NCBI GenBank assembly: GCA_027576995.1
Contig: JANBQC010000146.1
Location: 1 to 51,657 of the forward strand
DNA length: 51,657 nt
Origin: Dimargaris cristalligena
Taxonomy: Eukaryota; Kickxellomycota; Dimargaritomycetes; Dimargaritales; Dimargaritaceae
Direction: 5' to 3'
Shown: positions 12,276 to 23,956 of the stretch, piece after piece
Position numbering within the stretch: position 1 is the first letter of the stretch
How the letters are laid out: each line of letters begins with the position of its first letter
The notes under the pieces: model-generated
Databases searched by the model: none
The model's input: the letters and a program-made list of their open reading frames with translations, nothing else
Told to the model about the DNA's origin: nothing
Program-made: the position numbers and the translations under genes

Positions 12276-13397
12276 GGTAAAGTCCAATGGGGGAGTATAA
12301 ATAAAAATATTATAAAAAACCTAAATAGTACAGCAATTCGCTACGGCCCGGTTATTGGGTTGTAGGTGGTGTAATGCGGTAGGTTGGTTAGGAAGGTTCG
12401 CTCGCCTTCAATTGTGGGGGAGGGAGGGGCACTAACATATCACTCTAGCCTTAGTATACTATCCACTATGATGCATTTGGAAAACTATTTTCTACGTTGG
12501 GCATAGCTAAAAGTCTGTGGTGAACCTAATCACGTGATGAATAGGGATGTTTCATGTTGGTGGTGGGTGGGATTACACGACATGCCCCCCTTAGGAGATT
12601 ATATTACGCTTAATGCAAAAGTAAGTTACCCCCAAAACCAGAAGTGGCAGTCTTATCCAGCCCATTGTTAGTTATTAAACTGGATGTAAACCTCGCCCAA
12701 AAGAGAATACGCTGGGAAATTGCCAAATGGTAGTCGCTCAACCCCAGCTTTTGCCTCTCTCACATGTCTGGGTGTGATATTAGCCAATTTCCCAAATTAA
12801 CCTGGGCCAACTCTTGTTTCAGCCATACACAGGGGTACCACAAGGCTAAGTGGAAGAAACCACTGCGAAACGTTTCCATTTATGTAAAAAGTAAGTGCCG
12901 TTGTACACACATTGCATCTACATACACCAGTGTTCCTTGTGAATGGCGCCAAAGGTGGAGGAGGAGCTGGGTGAGAATATTAAGCAAAGGCTGGGGGATA
13001 TTCGCCACCGGGTAAAATCACGTCCAGCATTAGCCAGCGTACTTTTAATCCACGGTTAGACGAGTCGATAATAATGCCCGGCAGTATTGTATAGGATCCC
13101 TAGAACGTGATAATTAAAAACCAAAATATATGGCAATGGCTATAGTATTTTGCATTGGCAGATATTACATATCACCGTTTGAAAATTGGCTAAATGTTAC
13201 TCAGCCAAAAACCATCCCCACTCAACCGACACCACCCTACCTCCAAACCAATCCAAACCGCCAACACACTAACCTAAATCCGTTGAATCTAAATTCTATT
13301 TACGATTTAATATTCTTTCGAATCTAACTAACTCTGTATTCAGAGCCCCATGCAATGTATAAATGAGAAGGGTGGTAACCAGACACTTGCGGGTTGC
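12276..13397. other. intergenic region upstream of Tad2
   Basis: Promoter region of Tad2 and 3' region of the phosphatase. A 38-codon ATG ORF at 12943-13059 (+) has protein-like composition (see findings). Nothing else is recognised. Confidence 0.45.
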
Positions 13398-15110
13398 CTA
13401 GCTGGTATGGCAGGTTTCCTTGAAATCCCCTCCGTGGAGGGACTTGACTTCCGCGACCAGCTGTTCAAAAGCACACAGACCCGTGGCCACCGAGCAGGCT
13501 CCGTAACCCGGCACCACCACTTGTTCATTATGCCGAACCCGTACATAGAAGTCCTGCGTCCCGTCCTTCACCCACAGCTCAAACGCAATATTAGCCCCCA
13601 TGGGCACGATGGTGGATGAGGTAAACGACCGTTGCTGGATTTGGCTAGCGGACACGTCAGCGGTGGTGGATTCAAAAATGGGGTCACGTTCCAGTTCCAA
13701 AAGCGCCAACATAAAGAAAATAATGCGGGCGTGCGCGAAATAGAAGTTACCCAACGGGTAAGCGCCCAAATACGGTAAATCAGCCGTAGCAATGCCCGAG
13801 TTGTAGGCGGCGATGACTTTTCGCATGGTAGTAAATATATTGTCCAGTAGGGGCCAGGCCATGACATGGTTCAGCACATGGGGTTCACTGGACCGGTTGG
13901 AACGGGCATGGCTGTAGAAAGCGTAATTTTGGATATCGTCCAAGTATTCTAATTCTAGTAAATCCACATTGGTAAATACCCGGCAGCTCTTGGGGGGAGC
14001 TCTCTGGGCCGTTTTACCCGAGGCGTGTTCCCCCCACTGGAAGCTACAAATATCGTAAAGGGGAACCAAATGTTTGTGGAAAGCCCATTGGGGTAGTCCC
14101 AGCTCTTTAAAATAGGGGTCGAACCGCTGCTTGAGGCGGTCCCGGGTGACTTTAGCCCGCTGTTCAATCCAGCGCATACCCTCGGGCCCTTTGACCAGGG
14201 CCTTCCAGGCCGGGCAAATGATGTAGGGTTTCAGTAGGCGTTCATCTTCGGAGAGAGTAGTTCCATCCACCTCAATGTCGAAATCGGCCTGGTCCGTGGG
14301 GTCAATACCCCGCTCCGACCAAACGGGCGATGAATCGGTCGAGGCCCCGTCGAATTCCCAGGCGTTCAGCTGATCGGCCAGATCATCGAGGGAGGTACTG
14401 TTGAGGGCTTCCACCGCCGCTGTCACTGCAGCCACCCCTCCCGTACTCCTAGGCGGAGTTCCTTCCAGTAAACCCCGCCGGAATGACGCCATGGAATTTT
14501 CGGTCCGACTAGCTCCGCTGTCACTGAACTGCCAAATGGGGACGACGGGGTTGAGGGAGGAATAAGGCAGCCAGTTTTCTTTCGGCTGGTTGGACTGGAC
14601 CTTGAGATAATCTTGAATAGCCGCTTGGTACCGGTGCGCCAACCGCACTCCCTGTTGCTTCATTTCGTTCCGACCCACTTGGTTGAGCTCATAGGGGGTA
14701 CTATAATGAATCACGGGTGGCCCCGTCAATATCCAATCAAATCGACGTTGCATTTCGCTGGAAAAATCGCTGGGGGGGTTTTTGCCCTTAAAAAAAGCCT
14801 TGGTAATGTCGGCTAGGGCGCGGTTCATTTTGGTAATATTGGCTTCCTTGGGGAACCGTGAACCGTGGCGGGTAATTTGCTCCAGTTTCAACAAGGTAAA
14901 CCCTACGGGGTGACTCTGGGGTGGCCCATGGGCCAATGTAGGCCGGATGGTGCGATGGTCGTACGGTGTGCGGGTATTTAAACGCCATGATAGGCCAATA
15001 GTATTGGGGGCCAGGCCGGTTCCCTCCGAAACAGGCCTTGTATAAACCATATGGGGCTGTAAAACAAGGGCCTGGGCAAGCCAGAGACCGAAAAAGTAAA
15101 CACTGTACAT
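13398..15110 (-). CDS. secreted histidine-acid phosphatase, MINPP1-like
   Basis: Clade-2 histidine phosphatase resembling multiple inositol-polyphosphate phosphatase (MINPP1); such enzymes strip phosphates from inositol phosphates in the secretory pathway or outside the cell. Single exon, 570 aa. Residues 1-18 are a hydrophobic signal peptide (MYSVYFFGLWLAQALVLQ). The catalytic RHGSRFP (residues 81-87; nucleophile His82) is intact. Also seen: NQVGRNEMKQQGVRLAHRY, PIWQFSDSGASRTENSMASF and PLYDICSFQWGEH, all in family order, then YFAHARIIFFMLALLELERD. This last aligns with the 'GHAETLLPLL' proton-donor block, but here the tripeptide is HAR (460-462). The E-to-R change should disable or alter the usual acid step. 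N-glycosylation sequons (e.g. NSTS) fit secretion. The ATG at 15110 was chosen because it opens the signal peptide; the upstream frame has no ATG. Confidence 0.85.
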   Translation of the reverse strand: MYSVYFFGLWLAQALVLQPHMVYTRPVSEGTGLAPNTIGLSWRLNTRTPYDHRTIRPTLAHGPPQSHPVGFTLLKLEQITRHGSRFPKEANITKMNRALADITKAFFKGKNPPSDFSSEMQRRFDWILTGPPVIHYSTPYELNQVGRNEMKQQGVRLAHRYQAAIQDYLKVQSNQPKENWLPYSSLNPVVPIWQFSDSGASRTENSMASFRRGLLEGTPPRSTGGVAAVTAAVEALNSTSLDDLADQLNAWEFDGASTDSSPVWSERGIDPTDQADFDIEVDGTTLSEDERLLKPYIICPAWKALVKGPEGMRWIEQRAKVTRDRLKQRFDPYFKELGLPQWAFHKHLVPLYDICSFQWGEHASGKTAQRAPPKSCRVFTNVDLLELEYLDDIQNYAFYSHARSNRSSEPHVLNHVMAWPLLDNIFTTMRKVIAAYNSGIATADLPYLGAYPLGNFYFAHARIIFFMLALLELERDPIFESTTADVSASQIQQRSFTSSTIVPMGANIAFELWVKDGTQDFYVRVRHNEQVVVPGYGACSVATGLCAFEQLVAEVKSLHGGDFKETCHTS

Positions 15111-18100
15111 AATAATGTCTATTGTGAAATAATGGTAAATGGATATACGTCTATGCAGGTGGTGCAATGCTTGGTTTCAGATAAAGCGATTCGGCCTGAA
15201 GAATACGTAAATATATTCCAACAACCAGCGAAAATATATAGCGGCAGTGGGCAGCTAGAAAAAAAAGGGTGAAACTCAATGTGGTCTATAGGATTCCAGA
15301 GAGAAAAAAAGTCGGTATTAGTGTAGAGTGAAATAAATCATTAAATAGTCCACGTAATGGTACCGCGGCTGGGGATATGTACATGTAAAAAGGAGTGATA
15401 AAAGCAGGGAAGCCAACCAGAAAAGGCCCGGTCGGGATAATTAACAATGAAAAAAGGGAAGCAAGCGTCGGTTGAATTCACTCATAGGGATAGCTACGAG
15501 GGAAGTCCGACCATGAGGGTTTTTATAGTCGATAGGAGCGAGCGTAAGAGAAGAAGGGGAAACAGGTCATCCGGTTTGTTACGTGGACCGCCCCCACTAT
15601 ATCCCCGTACTCCTCTCCTTTGAGTTACCCTCCAATCGTACTAGTGGCTTTCGTGGTAGGGGGGATTATAGGAGCCCTATAGTACTATAATTGGCGGTAA
15701 TAGTTTTGCCTTAGACTGATACGACTGTTACAGGGGCGAGTCAGAGGATAGGAGTATGAAAGGGGCGGTGGCAAGAAAAAGAAAAAAATAGAAGGGGGGA
15801 GAGACGAGGCAGGACGGGACGATACATAAGCCGCCGTTGTGCAACCGTCCAAAAGTTGGTGCGCTAGTGACAGCCATTAATCGGCTTCGGTGGGTCGTTC
15901 CTGAGCTTCGTCAGGCCAGCCAATCGCGCCGAGTTGGAAGCCCTACTCGTAACCCTTGCGACCCGTCGAGGTTTAGTTCATAGGCCGGTTCCCTCCGCTG
16001 GTGAACATATTGGAATACCTTGGTGACCACCATGCCTTTATATATATATATAATTCCCGTATCTCGATCATGGGCAGCGGGCAGACCGTTTATTTATCCT
16101 GTTAACATATGACTAGGAGTATTGTAATGACCTGTATAAAATAATCACTTTAACGTACATTCTAACGCAATTTTTTTCACAAGACCCACCTCCCCTCCCC
16201 CTCGCTTGGTTGTTGGGGAAGATGTCATATATGGGGCATTCCAGTCCCTTCTAATCTTAGTCGCCTGGCGCGCGAGTTACATTTGGAACTTTTGGAGGGA
16301 GAGTAGGGAAGCCAACTCCCTCCTCCCCTCCTTTTATTTTTATATTTTATTTGGCCCATTTCGTGGTAGAGACCTATACTAAGGGTTGCCGGTAGATTTT
16401 CCTAAAATTTCAACCGTTAAGGCTCATTGTATTATTATTCTTTGGTGTCCCGATTTGGCAGGAATAAATGGAAGCGAGGGATATGACAGTGGCTGGACCG
16501 ACACGGCTCCAACTGCACCAGGAAATGAATGGACTGTCAGCCACTGCAGTCTCACACGCCTCGACGCAATTGGGAAGCGCTGGGCAATAGCTATTTTGGG
16601 CCCAGGAATTAAATTTCTTACCGAATGCGCCCTTTTAGTACATCATGGTGCTTCCGCACCGACTCCCCCGTGATCGTGATTTGCGCACATTGGCGATCGC
16701 CTAAAGCACCGTCATTTGATTACTATACAGAGACGGTATAGTCGTCCAGCATGGGTGGATTGGCCATTTGATTATAGTTTTAATATACTGTCAAGTAATG
16801 GCAGAGGTATTAAGAATCGTGACTTACGTGACATGTTAGCCCTTGTATATTAAAGCGTTTCCCGAATGAGTCGCACCAGGCCCAACATTGGAATACATTC
16901 TAGGCCGCCGTTTTTCATGAATTTACTAATTCATCATAGATATAATCATACTATTTAGTGATACACTGTGTTTGTTTTACACCAGTGGGTCTACCCCCTC
17001 GTAGACTACAGTACGCATAAGAATTATCTGCGAATTGGGCGGATATGTTATACATTAACCAAGGCGGAGTCCGTCCCGGTGAAAGAACTGATACATATTA
17101 TTGTGTACACCTCAACAGAGACTTGGGTCTCTTTCTAGGAAGGGAGTGCAACCTATTAAAATATGGGGGATAGTGGGAGGAGTAGGAGTAGGAGCAGGAG
17201 CAGGAGGGACACATTCGATGTGAAACGACTTATGCGTCACCAACCCCAACGTGGTAGTATTACCCACTACACTTACTGCAACGCCCACCTAAAAAGAACT
17301 ACGTTGTGGTTCCCAAGTGGACTAGACTAGTGTGACTGTACCCCTTTTACGGGGCACGAATGGTATGCCTTTGGCGTGGTGTTAACGAGCCAGTGAATGG
17401 TCTAGAAGATGGAAGAGGGGGGAGGAGGATAAAGTTTCGTCGCCACTATTAACCTTAATGCCTTTAAGGCGTCCCGACCACACTCACTGTGGTAAAAATG
17501 GCAATAGATGTCTGGCATCCTGAACTCGCTGCCCCCGATGACCCACGACGATACGACCGGTCTCGAAGATGAACACCGCCACATCTGCCGTTGGTTTTGG
17601 TAATTACAGTTTGGCAATTTACTAGGAAGACAATGATCGTTCCATTTAACACAGGCCGCGTTGAAAACGGTTAATTTAGCCTTAGCAGATAAGTGGCAAT
17701 GGCTTGCCAAAGTCACAGGTTCCTTTTAGTCGATCACGGGGGATCTAAGGCCGAAACCCCCCCGTTTTTTACCTTCTCTTGTTTAGGGAGTTGGAGGCGG
17801 AAGGGAAAGGGGATGGGGTTTTGGATTATTCCCAAGGTGATTCCATATAGGTGCCCAAAAGTAATACCAGCGGATGTAATTGCGAGCAGACATGCCAGAT
17901 GAGATGGGCGCTTTGCGGGGCTAGGCTGGGAAGGGAGGGGGCGACACAGCAGCATCTTGGGCGCCCATCCCCCCACAGTCAACGTGTACCCCCACACCCC
18001 CCAATCCGTGTACCCCAGAGCTGGCTGGCGGTGTCTCCTATCATTGGCCTTCCTTCACGGATACTTTCTGTCTCCGCTTTGCTCTCGCTCGGACGCCCAT

Positions 18101-20336
18101 TAGAAGGTAAATAGGAATAATGATTTAGATAGATCAGCCGGCCGACCAACTGATCTACTTTGCCCCATCGGGCTTACATGGACGCCTAGTTTGCTGCCCC
18201 CCCCCCACTTCCCGCCTCTCATTCACTCAAACCGTTTTCCGAAAATAAACTGTACCCTTCTAGTGGTCCCTCGCACTGGAATTATACAATGTGGAATCCC
18301 CGATGGAGTAACCATCAGGGCTCCGTCTTAGTTTAAGGATAGATTAAGAGAGGGTCAGCACTGTGGCGAAGAGGCTGGGAATATTTCCGACTAAAGGGAG
18401 GTAGGTAGGTAGGGGAAGAACTACACTTCCCCTCCACCCTCTCTCTCTCTCTTTTGTTGCCCATTATGTCACAGGTGTGTTGATCTTAGTTCTGGTCGGG
18501 AATATACATCCCGCTAGTCAACTAATTAAACCACCCACCCTCCCCCTTTAACCAATTAAATTATAAGTACTACCTGATGTGGGGTTACACGGCCCTCCCG
18601 GATGTGGGGGAAGTTGAGTTAGCCGCCGTCTTAAACTTGGGCGATACACCGATCCCTTGTATTTCCTGCCCTTTCTTGCCCACTTCCGCTATATCAGCGA
18701 TAGGAAGGTAAGCAGCAGGCTAACATTCCCTATAGGGAAACATTCGGGTCGATTTGGGCGTATCGGTCTAAAACTTGGTATGTACTGGAAATGGCAAAAT
18801 AGACAAGGCGTGTGCTGTTTTTAGTCCGTAAAAGCCCAGCAATCCGGCTACCGAAGTTCCCGGCACAAAGCTGGGTTATGCTTATCCCGTGGGGACTACT
18901 AATTCGGGTACATCCTATCCGGTCGACAATGTAAGTATTGCCTCTAGACACATGCTTATTTCACGCCACGGTGCTCAGCCAGCCATCCTGTGGAACTAAC
19001 CCTACCATTGCCAACAAGGACTCGAAAATACCATGCTTGGGGGGGATATGGCGTGGCACGGCATTGATTTAACCTCCCCTTTCGGGTATGTTATGGGTTG
19101 AATGGAAGGGCAGCCAGATAAACTTAGTTGACCCACCCCTACCCCTACCCTATTGCCGATTTCCGACTTTAGTCCATTTGAGCGGCCTGGCCGGGGCCGG
19201 ATAAGACCCCCCAAACAAATACAATGAAAACATACCCTAAACATGGATATATGAACCAAATTAAGTCAAGGCAAGGTAAAGCAAACCAACCCCGAACAAT
19301 AGATTGGTATTGTGGTTACAGTGCCCCAGAGGTACTGCTTTACAAATGTAACTAGAATGTGGGACGTGGTAATACTATCCCTAACCAGCCATCACTAACT
19401 CTAATTCTCATCCATCCCATATCCGGCCCATTTCCTTCAGCATCATCCCCCCCCCCCAACTTCCTCAACTGCTAATAATCATAATAAAAATAGGGACCAA
19501 GCATCTGTCATTGTCCTTGCTTAAGTAACGGGGTTGTGGGCGCTTTTACTAGTTAATGGTACTTATTGGTATCTATATTCATTTCTACTGTCTGGCTAAG
19601 GTGTCTGTACCACCCATACTGCACTCAATTATAACAACGATAGGATAATGGCTAACCAAGGGGAACAGTCGCTAACAACTGTCGTTTGGGAAGTGATATC
19701 AATAAACCAGTGTGAATAATCCCCTGCCGTTGAACTATCCAAAATTCCGGAGCGTTAGATATTCCGAAAGGGGGGGGTCAATGAATCCAACAATTTAGCC
19801 AACTAGGGATGTAGGATGTATAATGTTAGAGTGAATTGTTATTACGTTAGGTAGGCACTAAGATGTCGTGAGTGTATGAGCCAAGTTAAACTCCATGGAA
19901 TCGGATGGACAGTCAGCTAGGTGGTACTAATTATATTATACATCTTATACCTTAAACAATGTATTAGCATTTCTCTGTTTGGAAGCTATGGAGTACTGTT
20001 TCACCATTTGCCTTATTCCACTATATTATTCCACTTTTAGGGGAGGGGGAGTGTATCGGAGACCGGCCAAGGTATATTCCGACTATCCCATTATTTTTAT
20101 TGCTGTTCATGTAAATACACCCGAGGGAGACATAGAACCGAGCCCACATACGAAAAGTATATTAAAGTCAAGTCATTTTACAATGGACACGAAAAGATGA
20201 GTGGTGTTACAAAAAGAGCCGAGCGGCCACGGCGAGCAAGATACGCAGGCCACCACCTCCACCCTCTCCCCACATTGATGTTTAGCTGCTAGGTGTATTC
20301 CATACAGCCTAGCGGATAATCACTATTACGAGCTCG
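15111..20336. other. 5.2 kb gene-poor region
   Basis: No ORF with a recognisable domain on either strand, and no tRNA or 5S gene found by eye. It contains (TA)n at 16036-16052, a (GGAGTA/GGAGCA)n tract at 17176-17208, (GTAG)n at 18401-18413, a CT tract at 18439-18453, and poly-C runs at 18197-18206 and 19447-19457. The longest frame (17402-17716, minus) has no family resemblance. An unrecognised ncRNA cannot be excluded. Confidence 0.45.
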
Positions 20337-21044
20337 TTAACGCCCGATGTATTTCGCCCATAAATCCCAATGGTAAGCGGCCCCCACGATCAAAAGATTG
20401 GCCACCATGGCCACATTATCGGCCATAAAAACGCCGTACACCCAAATGGTCATCAACCCGGGGCACTGTTGCATAATCCCAATGGCGGGCGAATGCAAGT
20501 TTAGGTGAATAAAGTAGCACCCCGCGGCGGTAGATACGAACCATTGGAAGGCCTTCATCCACACCTGGTGACGGTGGAGATACGTGGCGTAGATATAGGC
20601 GAGTAAGACGGGGTAGGCCTTGAGAACCTTGAGGCCAAGTTCAGCCAGGGTCCAATCGGATCCGAATTGCTGCTGGACCAGCACCTCGAACGTCATGAAG
20701 ACCATGATGGCCGGGAAACTGTAGAGTAGCGCAACGACGCCGGGCATTTCGTTGCCAATGGCATCGAAGTCCACGTCACCCTCGCCGCCCTCCCCCTCTT
20801 CTTCGTCGCTGTCGCCGTCGTGGTCGTCCGGGGTGCGCACTTCCTCGGCGAGGTCCTCGGCATTGATGAAGCGGGCGGCCTTGGGGTTTGGGGTAGTGGC
20901 CGTGGGGATCTTGCCGAGAATACCGGAGTTTTCGATAATGCGGAGCTTCTCCTGCTGCGAGATGTCGTCGAGTTCTTCGAATTTGCCGTCGGCGGCAACA
21001 TCGGCCGACGTTGACCGGGATTGGCGTTTCCGTGGGGTAGGCAT
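20337..21044 (-). CDS. DUF7719 family membrane protein
   Basis: Conserved fungal membrane protein of unknown function; 235 aa, single exon, ATG at 21044. Residues 1-100 are polar and disordered, with a basic start (PRKRQSRS) and an acidic run (DDHDGDSDEEEGEGGEGD). Four hydrophobic segments follow: around LLYSFPAIMVFMTFEVLV, AYPVLLAYIYATYLH, WFVSTAAGCYFIHLN and IWVYGVFMADNVAMVANLL. The pattern 'hnLLYsi...DVLVhhQy...k.ayPvll.iY...aGcylih...mkq.P.l..iWiw' is what I recall for DUF7719 proteins of ascomycetes. Function and compartment are unknown; ER or another endomembrane is plausible. It is divergent from the NAD kinase. Confidence 0.75.
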   Translation of the reverse strand: MPTPRKRQSRSTSADVAADGKFEELDDISQQEKLRIIENSGILGKIPTATTPNPKAARFINAEDLAEEVRTPDDHDGDSDEEEGEGGEGDVDFDAIGNEMPGVVALLYSFPAIMVFMTFEVLVQQQFGSDWTLAELGLKVLKAYPVLLAYIYATYLHRHQVWMKAFQWFVSTAAGCYFIHLNLHSPAIGIMQQCPGLMTIWVYGVFMADNVAMVANLLIVGAAYHWDLWAKYIGR

Positions 21045-21587
21045 GGTACTGAAAAACGGCGGTCGGGATAGAGGAAAGTGAAGTGCTAAAGAAAAAAAGA
21101 AAGATGCCTCAGGATGCTATGGGTTTAGAAGGGTAAGTAGGTAAATGTGTGTAATATTATGTATATAAAAAACAAACTGGCAACTAGCCAATTAGAGAAG
21201 GGCAGGTTGGTGAACAAGGTGGGCGGAGAACAATACGCAAATGTGCCATGAGCCGAACGGCCCAGTGAACAGAAGGATGAGGAGGCCCTATCCTTCTTCT
21301 TGGGAGCCTGCCCGTAAGCCTTGAATGGGAAGACTTGCAGTCAGAAAAGGACTTGCCTCTTTCCCTAGCAAAACCCAGCCAATGCGCTGGACTGTCTGCT
21401 AGAGGGGGCAGTAGGACAATGTCGACTGCATGAGTTGAGTCACATATACTATTCACCTATATAGCTACAGAACCATGTAAAAATCTCTTAAACCAGCTAT
21501 ACAAATCCCCAGCATCTTCCCTAAACTATTCACCTACCTCTCCATTATCCCTTTTTTTAATAGTGAATTGTAATATAACTCTTACCC
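21045..21587. other. divergent intergenic region DUF7719 / NAD kinase
   Basis: Promoter region for the two flanking genes. The DUF7719 side is A-rich. No gene is seen. Confidence 0.45.
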
Positions 21588-21948
21588 ATGGAACTCGTCC
21601 GTTGTGCCCGACCTCACTGGCGCTGGACTGGTGTTACCGGTTCTTTTCGAGGGGGCGGACCACGAGGCCTGCTAACTGGAAGAAGTAGGGGCTTCCTCCT
21701 CCCCACTGACGTCACATGGACCTTAGTCACCACCACCAATCGCCTATTCGGGCCTATTCCGCTTGACCGACTGCGATCCACCGTTTCGGCACTCCACCGG
21801 TTCCACACCCTTCCCCTACAGAGACAAATTGACGACCCAACTATACCACCGGAAAATCGGTGGAGTCTAACGTCAGAGCTCCCCGATAAGCTACCCGTAC
21901 AGGTCCAGGAGAAGGTCGACCAACCGCTTTCGACTGAGACCGAAACAG
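21588..21948 (+). CDS. possible 5' leader exon of the NAD(H) kinase
   Basis: A GC-rich ATG frame, unlike its AT-rich surroundings, that reaches a consensus donor (ACAG|GTAAGA) at 21949. Its first ~75 residues are Arg-rich with few acids (RCARPHWRWTG, GGGPRGLLTGRSRGFLL), as in a mitochondrial presequence, which would suit a POS5-type kinase. The exon ends in phase 1. In-phase routes to the kinase exon include an acceptor at 22367 or 22376, or a 43-nt microexon 22269-22311 (AAAG|AC...CG|GTAAGT) followed by acceptor 22350 or 22365. If unspliced, the frame stops at 22016 (142 aa). I cannot tell these apart without RNA data; it could also be a separate small ORF. Confidence 0.4.
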
Positions 21949-22381
21949 GTAAGACTTGCCTGCGCTTTAGAGGTTGGTTTGATCAGAGCAGCCCCAGTAC
22001 ATCCCTCCCCGCTTAGCCCACACCTACCATTAACCATTGTACCCCTATTGCAATGAAGCATACAGCGGTGATCAGCAATCCCAACTTAAGATGAGCTGAT
22101 GATCAAACTTAATAGTCCTGTGATATAACGTACTAAGCAGTAACATGGTTTTGACCTAATCTCCACCTTGATGTGTACGGGTTCGAATGCCATTCTTAAA
22201 CACATTTTTTGCATAAATATATATATACAATCCCTTGGCTTTGTTCTGCTACTCGATCCTTTGGAAAGACGAACCAGGCGTTATTGTTCGCCATTACAAC
22301 GGGAAGTCCCGGTAAGTTACCGATCCCTTCAGTAAGCCCATCTCCCACAGGGCCAATCATTTTAGAGCCCAGTCAGTAACT

Positions 22382-23956
22382 ATGCCTCAAAATGGGTTAG
22401 ACATTAACCGTCTGGAATTGGGTAATTGTACTCCACCATCTCCTCCCAATATACTTAGATCAAATCACAAATACTTAAAGTGGCTAGGTCCACCCCGCAC
22501 GGCCCTTATCATTAAGAAACCCAAAGACCACGGAACCAACTTGGCGCTGATCGAAATGGCCCGATGGATCAAAGACAATCACCCGCAGTTGAATGTGGTA
22601 TTAGAGCGGGGTGTGTGCGAGTCGTTGGCCCACGAACTGCCAGGCGTATATGTCATCCCAGAAGGTAGGTAGCAGTATACTTTGGGGTTGTGCGTCTTCT
22701 ATAATCCGAAACTACAATTATTATTGTGACGAATAGTGGTGAATATCATATTAAGATTGGAAATACATCCCTACCGCCATACCTAATATAGCCAAATGCA
22801 AATGCAAATGCAACTGTACCTTTAACCATACCCCCACCCCTATGTTATTCCGCCTCCGTGTCATCCTCCCCAGGGCAAGTGGAAGAATACACCCGGGTCG
22901 TTGATTTCGTCATTACCCTAGGCGGCGACGGTACTGTGCTCCATTTGGCTTCCCTTTTCCCACGCGAGATGCCGCCGATTGTATCATTTTCGATGGGTAC
23001 CCTGGGCTTCCTTTTGCCCTTTCACGTGGACCATTTCCGGCCAGTGCTCACTCGGCTCCTCCAGGGCGCAGACATCACCATGCTCTTGCGGATGCGGCTG
23101 GTCTGTTCGATGCACCAGGCCGACGGCACACCGATTATTCCACCGACCGAAGAAGTCGAACCGGAACCCACCACCACCACCCACCCCAGTCCGAAAACGA
23201 AGGAGGGGGGGGCTTTAGCCATCCCCTCCGACCATCCCCCCCACCATGTAATCATGAATGAAGTGCATGTCCACCGCGGTCGGTTCCCCCACCTCACCTC
23301 CATCGACTGTTTCGTCGACCAGGAATTTCTGACCAACGCCGTCGCCGATGGTTTGATCGTCGGTACCCCCACGGGATCCACTGCCTACTCCCTGTCAGCC
23401 GGGGGCCCCATTGTTCATCCGGCCCTGGATAGTCTATTACTCACCCCCATCTGCCCCCGTTCCCTCTCCTTCCGCACCATCCTGCTGCCCCCGTATTCCG
23501 TCGTGCAACTTAAGATTACGGCCGCTAGTCGAGGTACAGCTGATGTTTCCCTGGACGGCCGGGAGGTAGCGACGCTTCAAGTAGGCCAATATTTAGAGGT
23601 AAGCTAAATTCCAATACCACGTTGATGATGATCATTATACTTGGGAAAAAGGATGACCTAAAAGATTAATGGAAGGGATTGGCCTAATTAGATGAATATC
23701 GTGATTGTACGCGAAGTTATATATCGAAATGGTTCATTTGGTCATTCAATTCTTCAGATCACTAATATCGGCTATATATATATATATATTCACATGTATA
23801 ATCTAGGTACGAGCCTCCCAATATCCAGTGCCATGTGTCAACCGGGTCGGCCATAACGTGGACTGGGCCCGCGACTTAAACGGTCTTCTCAAATTTAACC
23901 AAAATTTTGAAAACAAACAGCAATTGCTCCAAAATCTGGACGGCGACTGGTCCTGA
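22382..23956 (+). CDS. NAD(H) kinase, POS5/UTR1 type
   Basis: ATP-dependent kinase that makes NADP(H) from NAD(H). Exons: 22382-22664, 22874-23598, 23807-23956, with donors GTAGGT and GTAAGC, acceptors CCCCAG and ATCTAG, and 385 aa from the ATG at 22382. Seen: WLGPPRTALIIKKPKD at the start of the kinase fold; ITLGGDGTVLHLASLF with catalytic GGDGT at 111-115; MNEVHVHRGRFPHL; VADGLIVGTPTGSTAYSLSAGG; ICPRSLSFRTILLP; and VSLDG, followed by exon 3 with HNVDWARDLNGLLKFNQNF, as in the POS5 C-terminus. A Pro/Thr-rich insert (about 187-215) precedes MNEV. POS5 of yeast is mitochondrial; whether this one is depends on the possible leader exon at 21588. The frame is open upstream of 22382 to about 22316, so the start is uncertain. 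Confidence 0.9.
22665..22873 (+). other. NAD kinase intron 1 with AAATGC hexamer repeat
   Basis: A 209-nt intron bounded by GTAGGT and CCCCAG. It contains about three tandem copies of 'aaatgc' near 22793-22811. Confidence 0.7.

Noticed and set aside
17402..17716. 104-codon minus-strand frame in the 15-20 kb region
   Set aside because: No recognisable motif; a plus-strand frame in the same place looks equally protein-like, so I treat both as chance.
22085..22210. tRNA-like 3' half ('gggttcgaat' then a T6 run) inside the putative NAD kinase leader intron
   Set aside because: The T-stem has two mismatches including the invariant 53-61 pair, and no D-arm or anticodon stem fits upstream; at most a decayed tRNA.
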